Shown: positions 25,643 to 37,620 of the stretch, one piece after another | Layout: every line of letters begins with the position of its first letter | Position numbering within the stretch: position 1 is the stretch's first letter | NCBI RefSeq assembly: GCF_002752635.1 | Contig: NZ_AYTW01000005.1 | Span: forward strand, 186,001 to 250,000 | DNA: 64,000 nucleotides | Source of the DNA: Mesotoga sp. Brook.08.105.5.1 | GTDB taxonomy: Bacteria; Thermotogota; Thermotogae; Petrotogales; Kosmotogaceae | Direction: 5' to 3' | The notes under the pieces: generated by a model | What the model saw: only the letters and a program-made list of their open reading frames with translations | Told to the model about the DNA's origin: nothing | The model's database searches: none | Position numbers and translations under genes: made by a program

Positions 25643-27932
25643 AGATGCGCTGCGACTTCTGGAGTTTGATTGCGTTCTGGAAGATATTTCTAAGAAGGCG
25701 ATATCAAGGTACGGTAGAGAGAGAATCAAATCTCTAAGGCCATTGGTAGATGACACAGACTTACTCTACAGAAGAGCGAGCGAGTTCAGTATTATTCTTC
25801 AAAATGAGGGGGAGCCACCTTTTTCAGTCTTTCACGATCTAAGTGATTATATCAACAGGGTGAAACGAGGTTTCAGCCTTGGCTGTGAAGAGCTTTACAG
25901 AAGTGCCGTTACCATGGAGAACATCTGTCGGCTCAAGGAATTCTTTGAACGAGTCTCTTCGGAGTTTACTGCTGTGGGCGAAGTTGTTGCTCTTCTTGGA
26001 TGTGAACGTGGGTTTATAAACGAAGTCAAGAAGAAGATCTCGGAAGAAGGGCAGATAAAGGACAGTGCCTCTCCAGCCTTGAAGGAAATCAGAAACGAAC
26101 TCAAGTCACTTACCAGAAACCTGAGAGGAAAGCTTGATTCTATAATGAACAGGTATAAAGACGGGCTCACAGACAGTCTAGTGCTGAGTAGAGAGGGTCG
26201 TTATGTCTTGCCGTTGTCTGCGAGCAAGAAGAATGAGTATCAGGGAGTGATTCATGGCTCTTCTGGAAGTGGGGCGACCGTCTATTTCGAGCCACAAGAG
26301 CTGATTGCTCTTAATGATTCGATGAGGATTCTGCAATCGAGAGAAGAAGAGGAGATAAGAAGGATACTTAGAGAACTGACGACTTACTTCTTCAATACCT
26401 TTGAAAGGCTTGAACCTTCACTGGAAGCGCTTGGAATCCTTGATGCTCTTTTCGCAACGTGCAGATATGCCAAGAAGAGGAATGGAGTTTTCATTGGGCC
26501 TTCGTCATCGGGTCGCTTCTTCCTGAAGGACGTCAGACATCCTATGATCGATGACGAGAAGGTAGTTCCAATAACATTTACGATGGAAGAGGGAATCAAT
26601 GGAGTCTTCATTACCGGACCCAACACCGGCGGGAAAACAGTAGCGATGAAGACAATAGGTCTCTCTGTAATACTTATGCTCTGTGGTCTTCCCGTTCTTG
26701 CTGATCAGACATCAGAGATCCCGCTTTTCAAGAAGCTTTTTGCAGACATTGGAGATGAGCAATCGATAGAGCAGAGTCTAAGCACGTTCTCATCTCATGT
26801 ATCCAGGATAATCCGAATTATTGAGAATGCCGACGGTGACTCTTTAGTTTTGCTTGATGAATTGGGGGCGGGAACTGATCCGGTAGAGGGATCGGCACTT
26901 TCGATTGCGATAGTTGAGAAACTTTTGGAAAAGTCGAAATTGATCCTCACAACACATCTGACACCAATTAAGCTCTTTGCTATGGAGCGTTCCGACATTC
27001 TTAATGCGAGCGTAGAATTTGATGTTGCCAGCCTTAGACCAACGTATAGGCTCTTGATGGGAATTCCCGGTTCCTCAAATGCGATAGAGGTTTCAAAGAG
27101 ACTTGGACTCGCACCGGATATTATCGAAAGAGCTCGATCATATATTGATAGTGATGCAAGAAATCTCGAGGCAGTAATAGGGAAGCTTCATATAGAGAGG
27201 TCGACTCTAGAAGAGGAACGAAGAGAACTTCAGAGGACGAAAAAGAATCTTGAATCCAAGAGCAGCGAATTTGAAGACAAGCTTTCAATGATTAAGGAAA
27301 AGCGGTATGGAGAGATCAGCAGAGAGATCGCCGATCTTGAGGAAAGACTAGGATCTGTAATAAAGGAAATTGAACGGGCTATTAGCATGTCAAGATCTTC
27401 AAATGAAAGAGACAAGGTTACCGCGGTCAAGAGACTTAATGAGCTTAGAAGTGAATTAAAGCGTTTCGGAAGTTCTTCATGTGATGACGGCGATTTTGAG
27501 ATACCCGAAATCGGCGATACCGTTACGCTTATAGATAGTGGAGCAGAAGGAATCGTCAGTGCAGTCGATGGAGATAGAGTTGTAATTGACTCAGGTAAGA
27601 TTACGCTGAAGGTCCCGTTTTCAAAAGTGAAAATCATCGGAAGATTGAAGTCGGAATCAGATGCCTCTTCTCTCGAGTATGTCAGTGAGAGTATGACTCA
27701 GGAGATCGATATAAGGGGAAGTGTTACTGAAGACGTTCCTATTATCATTGACAATTTTCTCCAGACTCTCAAGATAAGTGGAACAAAGCAGGGTTGCATA
27801 ATTCATGGAAAAGGCACTGGAAAACTGGCCGAAGGAGTATGGAGTTACTTGAGACGCTCAAAGAAAGTTAAGAGCTTCAGGATTGGTGCGCCTTCAGAAG
27901 GCGGTAGCGGAGTCACGGTTGTGGAGGTATAA
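25623..27932 (+). CDS. mutS2: MutS2 endonuclease / ribosome-rescue ATPase
   Basis: MutS2 lacks the mismatch-recognition domains of MutS. It has been linked to suppression of recombination and, in Bacillus, to sensing collided ribosomes. The 769-residue protein has the core/clamp region, an ABC-type ATPase (Walker A TGPNTGGKT near residue 330, Walker B LVLLDELGAGTDP, then LTTHLTPIK), a long coiled coil (about residues 515-605), a KOW-like segment (GDTVTLIDSGAEGIVSAVDG) and a C-terminal Smr nuclease domain (EIDIRG, IIHGKGTGKL). All expected parts are present and the length is normal. It overlaps the RseC-like gene and is followed 6 bp later by acpS. Confidence 0.97.
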   Translation: MDSLFDEDALRLLEFDCVLEDISKKAISRYGRERIKSLRPLVDDTDLLYRRASEFSIILQNEGEPPFSVFHDLSDYINRVKRGFSLGCEELYRSAVTMENICRLKEFFERVSSEFTAVGEVVALLGCERGFINEVKKKISEEGQIKDSASPALKEIRNELKSLTRNLRGKLDSIMNRYKDGLTDSLVLSREGRYVLPLSASKKNEYQGVIHGSSGSGATVYFEPQELIALNDSMRILQSREEEEIRRILRELTTYFFNTFERLEPSLEALGILDALFATCRYAKKRNGVFIGPSSSGRFFLKDVRHPMIDDEKVVPITFTMEEGINGVFITGPNTGGKTVAMKTIGLSVILMLCGLPVLADQTSEIPLFKKLFADIGDEQSIEQSLSTFSSHVSRIIRIIENADGDSLVLLDELGAGTDPVEGSALSIAIVEKLLEKSKLILTTHLTPIKLFAMERSDILNASVEFDVASLRPTYRLLMGIPGSSNAIEVSKRLGLAPDIIERARSYIDSDARNLEAVIGKLHIERSTLEEERRELQRTKKNLESKSSEFEDKLSMIKEKRYGEISREIADLEERLGSVIKEIERAISMSRSSNERDKVTAVKRLNELRSELKRFGSSSCDDGDFEIPEIGDTVTLIDSGAEGIVSAVDGDRVVIDSGKITLKVPFSKVKIIGRLKSESDASSLEYVSESMTQEIDIRGSVTEDVPIIIDNFLQTLKISGTKQGCIIHGKGTGKLAEGVWSYLRRSKKVKSFRIGAPSEGGSGVTVVEV

Positions 27933-27938
27933 GCAAGA

Positions 27939-31403
<3,465 letters not shown>

Positions 31404-31414
31404 CCACAAACGGT

Positions 31415-31420
31415 TATAAT
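31415..31420 (+). promoter_or_regulatory. Predicted -10 element for the yicC-rpoZ operon
   Basis: TATAAT sits in the 56-bp gap between the cysteine desulfurase gene and yicC, 40 bp before the TTG start. No good -35 element was found, so confidence is limited. Confidence 0.4.
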
Positions 31421-31459
31421 TGACTGTAGTTAGATTTAATTGCCTTTGAGGTGATATAG

Positions 31460-32332
31460 TTGCTCAGGAGCATGACCGGATATGCGAGGGTCGAAAAGGC
31501 TCTTCGCGGCGTAAACGCATTCGTGGAACTGAAAACAGTCAATTCGAAGTATTTGAATGTCGATATAAACATAGGAGATGCTTTCTCTGAGCTAGAAATG
31601 AGAGCAAGTAGGTTTATAAAGGAAAACCTCAAAAGAGGGACGGTTAGAGCAAAGATCGACATATCTCTTGAGGACAGCGATGATCTTCTCCAGCCTGACT
31701 ATGGTATAGCCTCCTCGATTTTCAACTCTCTGAAAACGATTAAGGACCGTTTTGAACTAGCCGGTGAGGTTTCTGTCGATTCGATGGCCAGGTTCAAGGA
31801 GATTTTCAGGAGCAGACCTTCTGAAGACCTCGCAGACAAAATTTGGAGTGTTATTGAAGAACTGCTTATTGAAGCTTTGGATCAGCTCAACGCAGACAGA
31901 GAAAGGGAGGGGCAGAACCTTGCTCTAGCGATGAGCGAGTATCTTAATAGACTTGAAGCTATTGCTAATGAGCTTCTTACTAGTTCTGAGGACATGGTTC
32001 TGTACTATCGCGACTTCCTGAAGAAGAGAATCGAGACGATTTTTGAAGGTCAGTTTGACGAGAACAGATTGGAGCAGGAGGTAGCGCTTCTAGCTGAAAG
32101 GGCCGATATATCGGAGGAAATCGTAAGGTTGCACTCTCATCTGAAGTCGTTCAGGGGAGTTATGCGAACTGACAAAGAGAGTGGAGTGCAGATGGACTTC
32201 ATTTGCCAGGAGATGCATCGAGAGCTTTCAACCATTGCATCGAAATCGAAGAAGCTTGCGATAACAAATCTTTCCATCGAAGGTAGAACACTGGTCAATA
32301 AGCTTAGAGAACAAGTTCAGAACATAGAGTAG
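31460..32332 (+). CDS. yicC: YicC-family endoribonuclease
   Basis: YicC proteins are endoribonucleases; the E. coli member acts on small RNAs. The 290-residue product begins with the hallmark RSMTGYARVE and carries the N-terminal motif ELKTVNSKYLNVDI. It ends with the DUF1732 domain (EVALLAERADISEEIVRLHSHL, QEMHRELSTIASKS). TTG 31460 is chosen because GAGGTGA precedes it and family proteins start just before SMTGY. The order yicC-remA-gmk-rpoZ is widely conserved in bacteria and supports all four calls. Confidence 0.92.
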   Translation: MLRSMTGYARVEKALRGVNAFVELKTVNSKYLNVDINIGDAFSELEMRASRFIKENLKRGTVRAKIDISLEDSDDLLQPDYGIASSIFNSLKTIKDRFELAGEVSVDSMARFKEIFRSRPSEDLADKIWSVIEELLIEALDQLNADREREGQNLALAMSEYLNRLEAIANELLTSSEDMVLYYRDFLKKRIETIFEGQFDENRLEQEVALLAERADISEEIVRLHSHLKSFRGVMRTDKESGVQMDFICQEMHRELSTIASKSKKLAITNLSIEGRTLVNKLREQVQNIE

Positions 32333-32344
32333 GAGGTGTTTCAC

Positions 32345-32644
32345 TTGTACGGACTCATTAATGTTGGGTTCGGAAACGTAATCATAGGTGACAGAGTTAT
32401 CGCGATAGTCAATCCCGAATCCGCGCCGCTGAAAAGGCTCAAGGAAGTTGCAAAAGACGAAGGAAAGCTTATCGATGCCACTTATGGAAGAAAGACCAGG
32501 GCAATCGTCATCACCGATAGTAACCACATAATTCTTTCAGCTATTCAACCCGAGACGATCGCTTCCAGATTCATGCAGACTTTCAGCGATATTGAGAAGC
32601 TTCTGGAAGACATAAGGGTTTCTGGACAGAGCTTTGAAGAATGA
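32345..32644 (+). CDS. remA: RemA/DUF370 family regulator
   Basis: RemA in Bacillus is a DNA-binding activator of matrix and osmoprotection genes; most homologues are uncharacterised. The 99-residue product has the family start [20 protein letters not shown] and the conserved [23 protein letters not shown] 32345 is preferred because AGGAGGTG (32331-32338) precedes it and family members begin just before this point. The last four bases overlap the gmk ATG, so translation is coupled. What it regulates in this organism cannot be told from the window. Confidence 0.88.
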   Translation: MYGLINVGFGNVIIGDRVIAIVNPESAPLKRLKEVAKDEGKLIDATYGRKTRAIVITDSNHIILSAIQPETIASRFMQTFSDIEKLLEDIRVSGQSFEE

Positions 32645-33258
32645 AAGGCATAGTTTTTGTGATTAGCGGCCCTTCAGGGGCGGGAAAGACCTCAATACTG
32701 AAGGTAGTGCTTGAGGCCAACAGCGATCTTGATTTTTCGGTTTCTTATGCTACAAGAAAGAGACGCCCGACAGAAGTCGATGGGAAAGACTACATATTCG
32801 TGACGCAAGATGAATTCAGAAGACTTATAGAAGAAGAGGAGTTTCTGGAGTGGGCCAAGGTTCATGGGAATCACTATGGAACATCCAGAACACAAGTTAG
32901 AAAGAGTGTTGATTCGGGTAGAGATATTTTGCTGGATGTAGATATTCAGGGAGCGATGTCAGTAATGAGGGAGCTTACAGACGCAGTCTATATATTTGTG
33001 GCTCCACCCTCTTATGGTGAGCTGGTCAAGCGTCTCGAAGCGAGGGGAACCGAGAACACCGAATCGCTCAAGGTTAGGCTGGAAGATGCGAAGTGGGAAC
33101 TAGAACAGGTAAAACACTTTCAGTATCTTGTTGTTAACGATAACTTAAACCACTCGGTAAATCAACTTGAGGCTATCATCACCGCAGCAAGGCTCCGTGT
33201 TGATAGAATCGTGAAAGAAAAGGGAGAAAGATTCCTGTTTGAGGAGAAAACCACATGA
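32641..33258 (+). CDS. gmk: Guanylate kinase
   Basis: Gmk phosphorylates GMP to GDP with ATP. The 205-residue product has the P-loop [10 protein letters not shown], the GMP-binding blocks [19 protein letters not shown] and [15 protein letters not shown], and the LDVDIQGA motif. The length is normal. It is nested in the conserved yicC-remA-gmk-rpoZ run and overlaps both neighbours by four bases (ATGA at each junction). Confidence 0.97.
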   Translation: MKGIVFVISGPSGAGKTSILKVVLEANSDLDFSVSYATRKRRPTEVDGKDYIFVTQDEFRRLIEEEEFLEWAKVHGNHYGTSRTQVRKSVDSGRDILLDVDIQGAMSVMRELTDAVYIFVAPPSYGELVKRLEARGTENTESLKVRLEDAKWELEQVKHFQYLVVNDNLNHSVNQLEAIITAARLRVDRIVKEKGERFLFEEKTT

Positions 33259-33488
33259 TAATCAATTATGATTTGCTTTTGAAGAGAATAAGGCACAAGT
33301 ATGCAATTCCTGTGGCTGCTGCTAAGAGAGCGGAAGACCTTGAGGACTTTGGCCGCCCAAAGCTTGATGCAGCAACGGTAAGGGCTGCAGGCGATAAGAT
33401 CACCGTAGCGTTGAAGGAGCTAGAAGAAGGATACATCAGGATAAGAAATGAGGAAATGCTGATGATCCTTGTACCGAAAGTTAAGTAA
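33255..33488 (+). CDS. rpoZ: RNA polymerase omega subunit
   Basis: Omega is a small chaperone-like subunit that stabilises beta prime. The 77-residue product has the family pattern YAIPVAAAKRAEDLEDFG followed by KITVALKELEEGYIRI. It directly follows gmk, its usual partner. A weak inverted repeat (GGCAAA/TTTGCC, 33508-33535) after the stop could partly end this transcript before the tRNA promoter. Confidence 0.92.
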   Translation: MIINYDLLLKRIRHKYAIPVAAAKRAEDLEDFGRPKLDAATVRAAGDKITVALKELEEGYIRIRNEEMLMILVPKVK

Positions 33489-33538
33489 CCGGATCACTTC
33501 ATGTTCGGGCAAACGCAGAAAATACTTTATTTGCCTTG

Positions 33539-33567
33539 TTGACAGGGATAAGGTCATTAGATATAAT
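33539..33567 (+). promoter_or_regulatory. Consensus sigma-70-type promoter for tRNA-rpmG-secE-nusG
   Basis: TTGACA (33539-33544), exactly 17 bp, TATAAT (33562-33567): a perfect housekeeping promoter. It lies 16 bp before tRNA-Thr and probably drives the tRNAs, rpmG, secE and nusG, with possible read-through into the ribosomal protein genes. Confidence 0.88.
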
Positions 33568-33583
33568 AAGTATCGTGCGTCGG

Positions 33584-33659
33584 GCCAACGTAGCTCAATC
33601 GGAAGAGCGGCTGATTTGTAATCAGCAGGTTGGGGGTTCAAGTCCCTTCGTTGGCTCCA
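33584..33659 (+). tRNA. tRNA-Thr (anticodon TGT)
   Basis: The acceptor stem GCCAACG/CGTTGGC, D-arm with TAGCTCAATCGG, anticodon stem GCTGA/TCAGC around the loop TTTGTAA (anticodon TGT, reads ACA) and T-arm GGGTTCAAGTCCC are all present. CCA is encoded at the 3' end. Confidence 0.97.
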
Positions 33660-33675
33660 TAGGTTAACTATCGGT

Positions 33676-33762
33676 GGTAAGGTGCCCGAGTGGTCAAAGG
33701 GGGCGGACTGTAAATCCGCTGGCGGAATGCCTTCGGTGGTTCAAACCCACCCCTTACCACCA
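33676..33762 (+). tRNA. tRNA-Tyr (anticodon GTA)
   Basis: The acceptor stem GGTAAGG/CCTTACC, anticodon stem GCGGA/TCCGC around the loop CTGTAAA (anticodon GTA), a long variable arm typical of tRNA-Tyr, T-arm GGTTCAAACCC, discriminator A and encoded CCA are present; 87 nt in total. Confidence 0.97.
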
Positions 33763-33791
33763 TTAATTTTGCTACTGTTGAGGTGCAAGCA

Positions 33792-33959
33792 ATGGCAAAG
33801 AAAACTAAGGGAAATAAGGTTCTTGTAACGTTGAAATGTTCTGAGTGCGGTACTAGAAACTATTACAGGTTCAAGAACCGCCAGAAGAAGTATAAGCTGG
33901 ACACGAGCAAGTACTGTCCAAAGTGCAGAAAGCATACCGAGCACAAAGAATCGAAGTAA
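33792..33959 (+). CDS. rpmG: 50S ribosomal protein L33
   Basis: This 55-residue protein translates as MAKKTKGNKVLVTLKCSECG and continues TRNYYRFKNRQKKYKLDTSKYCPKCRKHTEH. The four cysteines in CSEC and CPKC form a zinc ribbon, so this is the zinc-binding (C+) form of L33. The ATG is preceded by GAGGTG. The position between tRNA genes and secE-nusG is the standard one for rpmG. Confidence 0.95.
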   Translation: MAKKTKGNKVLVTLKCSECGTRNYYRFKNRQKKYKLDTSKYCPKCRKHTEHKESK

Positions 33960-33994
33960 GGTTGAGTCGTTTCAACTGAGTCAGGAGGAATCCC

Positions 33995-34201
33995 ATGGCC
34001 AAGGCAAAGTTTTGGAAGTTCCTTTCCGAAGTAAAGAGCGAAGTTAAGAAGGTGACATGGCCTAACAGGGAGCAGATGATTTCGTCTACAGGTGCCGTGC
34101 TCGTCATTCTGGTAGTGGCGGGAGCTTTTCTTGCTCTTCTAGATATTCTCTTTACTAATGTAATCGGGTCGCTTCTCAATTTCTTGACAGGCGCCGTTTA
34201 A
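33995..34201 (+). CDS. secE: Preprotein translocase subunit SecE
   Basis: SecE clamps the SecY channel in the cytoplasmic membrane. The 68-residue short form has the amphipathic helix with the signature EVKSEVKKVTWPNREQM and one transmembrane helix (about residues 30-60). A strong Shine-Dalgarno (CAGGAGGAA) precedes the ATG. It lies between rpmG and nusG, as in most bacteria. Confidence 0.95.
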   Translation: MAKAKFWKFLSEVKSEVKKVTWPNREQMISSTGAVLVILVVAGAFLALLDILFTNVIGSLLNFLTGAV

Positions 34202-34226
34202 TGCTGTTCTACGTTGGTGATTGACT

Positions 34227-35294
34227 GTGCGAAAGAGATGGTTCATAATTCAGACTTACTCTGGTCTCGAAAACTCTATCAGAGAGGCAATTCAGATTAA
34301 GATAGAGTCTTTCGGTGTTTCGCACATGTTTGGCAAGATCCTTGTGCCGGAAGAGACGAAACTTGATAGAACCAATGTCGCTGCCGAGAAGTATATTGTC
34401 CCCGCCAACGCCAGGCTTCTTGTTAAGGACAATCAGGATGTAGCAAAAGGTGACCCTGTCGCTGAAGAAGTAGAAATAAAGGTGAAAAACGACGGTACGG
34501 TGGCGGAAGTAAAGAACTACCGAGTTATCTTTATTGAAACTGCCGATAGGCGATATACGAAGACTTACTACATTCCCGAAAGCGCAAAAATTGAGACCGG
34601 AATAAAAATGGGTGCGAGGATAAGGCAGGGAATGCCTCTTGCAAAGCAAGGTGAGTACTTCTGTGAGCTGGATGGAAAGATAGTATATACACAGAAGATG
34701 AAGCGCATCGTTGTTGAAAAAGAGAACGGCGAAGAAGATGTCTATCTTGTTCACCCCGATTGTTATGACGCCAAGGTAGCTAAGAAGGGTAATCTTGTGA
34801 AGCGCGGACAGTTGTTTGGAGATACAAGGAAGATCTTTTCCAAGACTGAGGGAAGGATCGAGATTTCCGATCTCCCTGGACGGAAAGAGATAAAGATCTT
34901 CAAAATCATCCGGACAAGATTGTATCCTGGATATGTATTCATTGAGATGATAATGAACGAAGAGACGTGGAATCTCGTCAAGAATACTCCGAACGTCGTG
35001 AACTTCGTTTCTGTAGGTGGACAGCCTGTGCAGCTTAAGGAAAAGGAAATAAAGGCTCTGCTCAGATTAGTCGGTATTGAAGAGTATGAAGAGCACTCAG
35101 GTGGTCCTGTCAAGATTGAAGTTGAGTTTGATATCGGAGAGGTCGTCAGAATTAATACAGGTCCGTTTGAGGACTTTGTTGGAAAAGTGACGGGTCTCGA
35201 TCCTGAAAGACAGGAACTGAAAGTCGTTGTGAGCATTTTCGGAAGAGAAACACCGGTTATCCTCAGCTTATCTGAGGTTGAAAGAATCGTCTAG
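34227..35294 (+). CDS. nusG: Transcription antitermination/termination factor NusG with Thermotogota-type insertion
   Basis: NusG binds RNA polymerase and couples it to Rho or ribosomes. At 355 residues it is about twice the usual 180. The NGN domain starts normally (RKRWFIIQTYSGLENSIREA) but is split by an insertion of about 170 residues (roughly 45-215), which includes a lipoyl/hammerhead-like section (NARLLVKDNQDVAKGDPVAE, ESAKIETGIKMGARIRQG). The NGN end (RLYPGYVFIEMIMNEETWNLV) and KOW domain (GPFEDFVGKVTGLDPERQEL) then follow. T. maritima NusG has the same kind of insertion. GTG 34227 is preferred over TTG 34221 by spacing from GGTGA. Confidence 0.95.
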   Translation: MRKRWFIIQTYSGLENSIREAIQIKIESFGVSHMFGKILVPEETKLDRTNVAAEKYIVPANARLLVKDNQDVAKGDPVAEEVEIKVKNDGTVAEVKNYRVIFIETADRRYTKTYYIPESAKIETGIKMGARIRQGMPLAKQGEYFCELDGKIVYTQKMKRIVVEKENGEEDVYLVHPDCYDAKVAKKGNLVKRGQLFGDTRKIFSKTEGRIEISDLPGRKEIKIFKIIRTRLYPGYVFIEMIMNEETWNLVKNTPNVVNFVSVGGQPVQLKEKEIKALLRLVGIEEYEEHSGGPVKIEVEFDIGEVVRINTGPFEDFVGKVTGLDPERQELKVVVSIFGRETPVILSLSEVERIV

Positions 35295-35307
35295 TCTACT
35301 AGAAAGA

Positions 35308-35333
35308 GTGGGAGGGCATAGCCCGTTAACCAC
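35308..35333 (+). promoter_or_regulatory. L1-binding leader of the rplK-rplA operon
   Basis: A GTGG/CCAC stem encloses the internal loops GA and GTTAA and an inner GGGC-ATA-GCCC hairpin, immediately before the rplK Shine-Dalgarno (AAGGAGG). This resembles the L1 target that mimics its 23S rRNA site and allows L1 to repress translation of its own operon. The assignment follows from the motif and its position. Confidence 0.75.
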
Positions 35334-35349
35334 AAGGAGGTAAGTAAAT

Positions 35350-35775
35350 ATGTCTAAGAAGGTCATTGCCCAAATCAAGCTTCAGCTTGAAGCGGGGAAG
35401 GCAACGCCAGCGCCTCCAGTTGGACCGGCTCTCGGTCAACATGGAGTGAATATTATGGGGTTCTGCAAGCAGTTCAATGCAGAGACTTCTGACAGAGCCG
35501 GTATGGTGTTACCGGTTGTTATTTCGGTATATGCCGACAGATCCTTCAGCTTCATCCTCAAGACTCCACCTGCTAGTTTCTTGCTGCTTAGGGCAGCCGG
35601 AATACAAAAGGGTTCAGGAGTGCCCAATAGAGACAAAGTTGGGAAGGTTACCAGAGCACAGCTTGAGGAGATTGCGAAGATCAAGATGCCTGATCTCAAC
35701 GCCAGAACAGTAGATGCCGCTGCGAAAATTATCGCTGGAACAGCTCGCAATATGGGCATCGAAATCGTAGGTTGA
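35350..35775 (+). CDS. rplK: 50S ribosomal protein L11
   Basis: L11 forms the GTPase-associated stalk base and is needed for RelA activation. The 141-residue protein has the signature [20 protein letters not shown], followed by [20 protein letters not shown] with the conserved N-terminal prolines. The C-terminal RNA-binding domain includes [19 protein letters not shown] and [13 protein letters not shown]. It sits in the rplK-rplA-rplJ-rplL order behind a probable L1 leader. Confidence 0.98.
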   Translation: MSKKVIAQIKLQLEAGKATPAPPVGPALGQHGVNIMGFCKQFNAETSDRAGMVLPVVISVYADRSFSFILKTPPASFLLLRAAGIQKGSGVPNRDKVGKVTRAQLEEIAKIKMPDLNARTVDAAAKIIAGTARNMGIEIVG

Positions 35776-35787
35776 GGAGGGGTTTAA

Positions 35788-36486
35788 ATGCCGGTTAGAT
35801 CAAAGAGATATATTCAGGCGAGGAAATCCGTTGACAGAAATAAGGTTTACTCTGTGGAGGATTCAATCGAGCTTTTGAAGAGTTTTCCGCCGACAAAGTT
35901 TGACGAAACGGTTGAGATGCACATAAAGCTCGGGATAGATCCAGCCAAATCAGATCAACAGGTCAGAGGTACTATCTCTCTTCCTAACGGAACTGGAAAG
36001 GATGTTAGGGTTCTAGTGTTTGCGAAGGGGGAGCAGGCAGAAGTTGCCAAGCAGGCTGGCGCGGATTTCGTTGGATCCGACGATTTGGTTCAGCAGATTC
36101 AGGGTGGCTGGACCGATTTCGATGTCGCGATAGCTACTCCAGACATGATGAGAGACATAGGTAGATTGGGGAAAGTCCTGGGACCCCGGGGTCTGATGCC
36201 GTCCCCGAAAGCAGGAACTGTGACAACAGACGTTGAAGATGCCGTGAAGGGTTTTAAGGCAGGCAGGATCGAAGTCAAGAACGACAAGACCGGTAATCTA
36301 CATCTGCCCGTTGGAAAGAAGTCGTTTGACAAGGAGAAGCTTCGCGAAAACTTCGTTTCAGCTCTCGATCAAATAATGAAGATGAAGCCATCCGGTTCAA
36401 AAGGAAGGTTTGTTCAAAAGGTATTCCTCACTACAACCATGGGTGCAGGAATAAAGGTCTACTTTGTTAAAGAAACCGAGAAATAG
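35788..36486 (+). CDS. rplA: 50S ribosomal protein L1
   Basis: L1 forms the mobile stalk at the E site and represses its own operon. The 232-residue product has the expected two-domain pattern with [56 protein letters not shown] and the C-terminal [12 protein letters not shown]. Length and order are normal. Confidence 0.98.
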   Translation: MPVRSKRYIQARKSVDRNKVYSVEDSIELLKSFPPTKFDETVEMHIKLGIDPAKSDQQVRGTISLPNGTGKDVRVLVFAKGEQAEVAKQAGADFVGSDDLVQQIQGGWTDFDVAIATPDMMRDIGRLGKVLGPRGLMPSPKAGTVTTDVEDAVKGFKAGRIEVKNDKTGNLHLPVGKKSFDKEKLRENFVSALDQIMKMKPSGSKGRFVQKVFLTTTMGAGIKVYFVKETEK

Positions 36487-36510
36487 CTTAAGATACCCAA
36501 GCATATATGT

Positions 36511-36575
36511 ACTCACTGCCAAAGACAGTAGGTTATTAAGAGCGTAAGCCACCTACCGAGGTAAGTAGAAGTGAA
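36511..36575 (+). ncRNA. L10 leader RNA
   Basis: The segment CTGCCAAAGACAGTAGG, a GTAGGT/ACCTAC stem with the loop TTATTAAGAGCGTAAGCC, and the following CCGAGGT match the conserved L10(L12)4-binding leader (compare the Bacillus CUGCCGAAGACAG ... CCGAGGU form). It precedes a terminator hairpin and rplJ, as expected for L10 autoregulation. Confidence 0.88.
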
Positions 36576-36581
36576 TGCCTT

Positions 36582-36610
36582 CTGCGGCCTCGATTTGGGG
36601 CCGCTTTTTT
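36582..36610 (+). terminator. Attenuator terminator before rplJ
   Basis: GCGGCC/GGCCGC (36584-36589 with 36599-36604, extendable by TC/GG inside the loop) followed by six T residues is a classical intrinsic terminator. It lies between the L10 leader and the rplJ ribosome site, so read-through control of rplJL by the leader is likely. Confidence 0.85.
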
Positions 36611-36627
36611 GAAAGGAGGTGCAAGAA

Positions 36628-37170
36628 GTGCTAACCAGAGAAAGAAAGGAAGAGATCGTTGAGAGCCTAACAGAAGCCTACAAAAAGTCTTCATTGATTC
36701 TGTTCGCCGACTACAAGGGTATGAAGGTTGACGGTATCACTGCTTTCAGGGACAAGCTCTACGAAAAGTACGACGATAGAGCTCAGTTCACAATAAAGAA
36801 GAATACATTGGTCAGGCTTGCTCTGAACAAGGCCGGGTTCGACGAGAGTGAATGGAAAGAGTCAATCATCGGAACTACGGCGGTACTGACTGTCGAGGAC
36901 GAAGACCCGGTCTCGGCGCTAAAGATAATCACTGAGTTTAACAAGAATAACAAGACCCTTCCGTTGATAAAATCAGGGTATCTTGAAGGCAGATACTTTG
37001 CCGGCAGCCAGGCTTCTGAGTTGGCGAAGCTTCCGTCTAGAGATCAGTTGATCGCAATGGTCGTTGGAGGATTCGCCGCCCCGATAACCGGTCTTGTATA
37101 TACTCTGAACGGAATATTGACAAAGTTCCTGTATGCTCTAAATGCAATTAAGGATAAAAAAGCTGAATGA
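36628..37170 (+). CDS. rplJ: 50S ribosomal protein L10
   Basis: L10 anchors L7/L12 dimers to the ribosome. The 180-residue product begins MLTRERKEEIVESLTEAYKK like the Thermotoga protein. It contains SLILFADYKGMKV, FTIKKNTLVRLALNKAGF, IIGTTAVLTVEDEDPVSALK and LPSRDQLIAMVVGGFAAPIT, and ends in the L12-binding helix. GTG 36628 is chosen because GGAGG at 36615-36619 overlaps the GTG at 36619. Expression is probably under the L10 leader and attenuator just upstream. Confidence 0.97.
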   Translation: MLTRERKEEIVESLTEAYKKSSLILFADYKGMKVDGITAFRDKLYEKYDDRAQFTIKKNTLVRLALNKAGFDESEWKESIIGTTAVLTVEDEDPVSALKIITEFNKNNKTLPLIKSGYLEGRYFAGSQASELAKLPSRDQLIAMVVGGFAAPITGLVYTLNGILTKFLYALNAIKDKKAE

Positions 37171-37191
37171 TTCAGGTGGAGGTGTGGTAAG

Positions 37192-37578
37192 ATGACTAAG
37201 GAAGAACTTATAAGCGCAATAAAAGAAATGACAGTTTCAGAACTTTCGGAACTGGTGAAAGCACTTGAAGATGAATTTGGAGTCAGTGCAGCAGCACCTA
37301 TGGCAGTTGCAGCAGGGCCTGTAGCGGGCGGAGCAGCGGTCGAGGAAGAAGAGGAGCAGTCTGAATTCAAGGTTGTTTTGAAGTCTTTTGGGGCTAAGAA
37401 AATCGATGTCATTAAAGTCGTTAGAACAATTACCGGACTCGGACTCAAGGAAGCAAAGGATCTTGTTGAAAAGGCCGGCAGTCCAGAGGGTGTTGTGAAG
37501 GAGAACCTTCCGAAAGCGGAGGCAGAAGAACTGAAGAAGCAGCTCGAAGAGGCTGGCGCCGAAGTCGAACTGAAGTAA
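37192..37578 (+). CDS. rplL: 50S ribosomal protein L7/L12
   Basis: L7/L12 is the multicopy stalk protein that recruits translation GTPases. The 128-residue protein has the N-terminal dimerisation helices ([20 protein letters not shown]), an Ala/Gly-rich hinge ([20 protein letters not shown]) and the conserved C-terminal domain ([35 protein letters not shown]). It follows rplJ by 21 bp with GGAGGTG before the ATG. Confidence 0.98.
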   Translation: MTKEELISAIKEMTVSELSELVKALEDEFGVSAAAPMAVAAGPVAGGAAVEEEEEQSEFKVVLKSFGAKKIDVIKVVRTITGLGLKEAKDLVEKAGSPEGVVKENLPKAEAEELKKQLEEAGAEVELK

Positions 37579-37586
37579 TTGGGCAA

Positions 37587-37614
37587 TTGTCTGGTTACAT
37601 ATTGTCTGTATAAT
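37587..37614 (+). promoter_or_regulatory. Predicted internal promoter for rpoBC
   Basis: TTGTCT (37587-37592), 16 bp, TATAAT (37609-37614). The expected start point, about 7 nt downstream, falls at or next to the first base of the hairpin at 37621. Confidence 0.65.
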
Positions 37615-37620
37615 AAATAC

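Noticed and set aside
34209-34754. Minus-strand frame of 181 codons opposite nusG
   Set aside because: Antisense to a clear NusG; no domain, no upstream signals.
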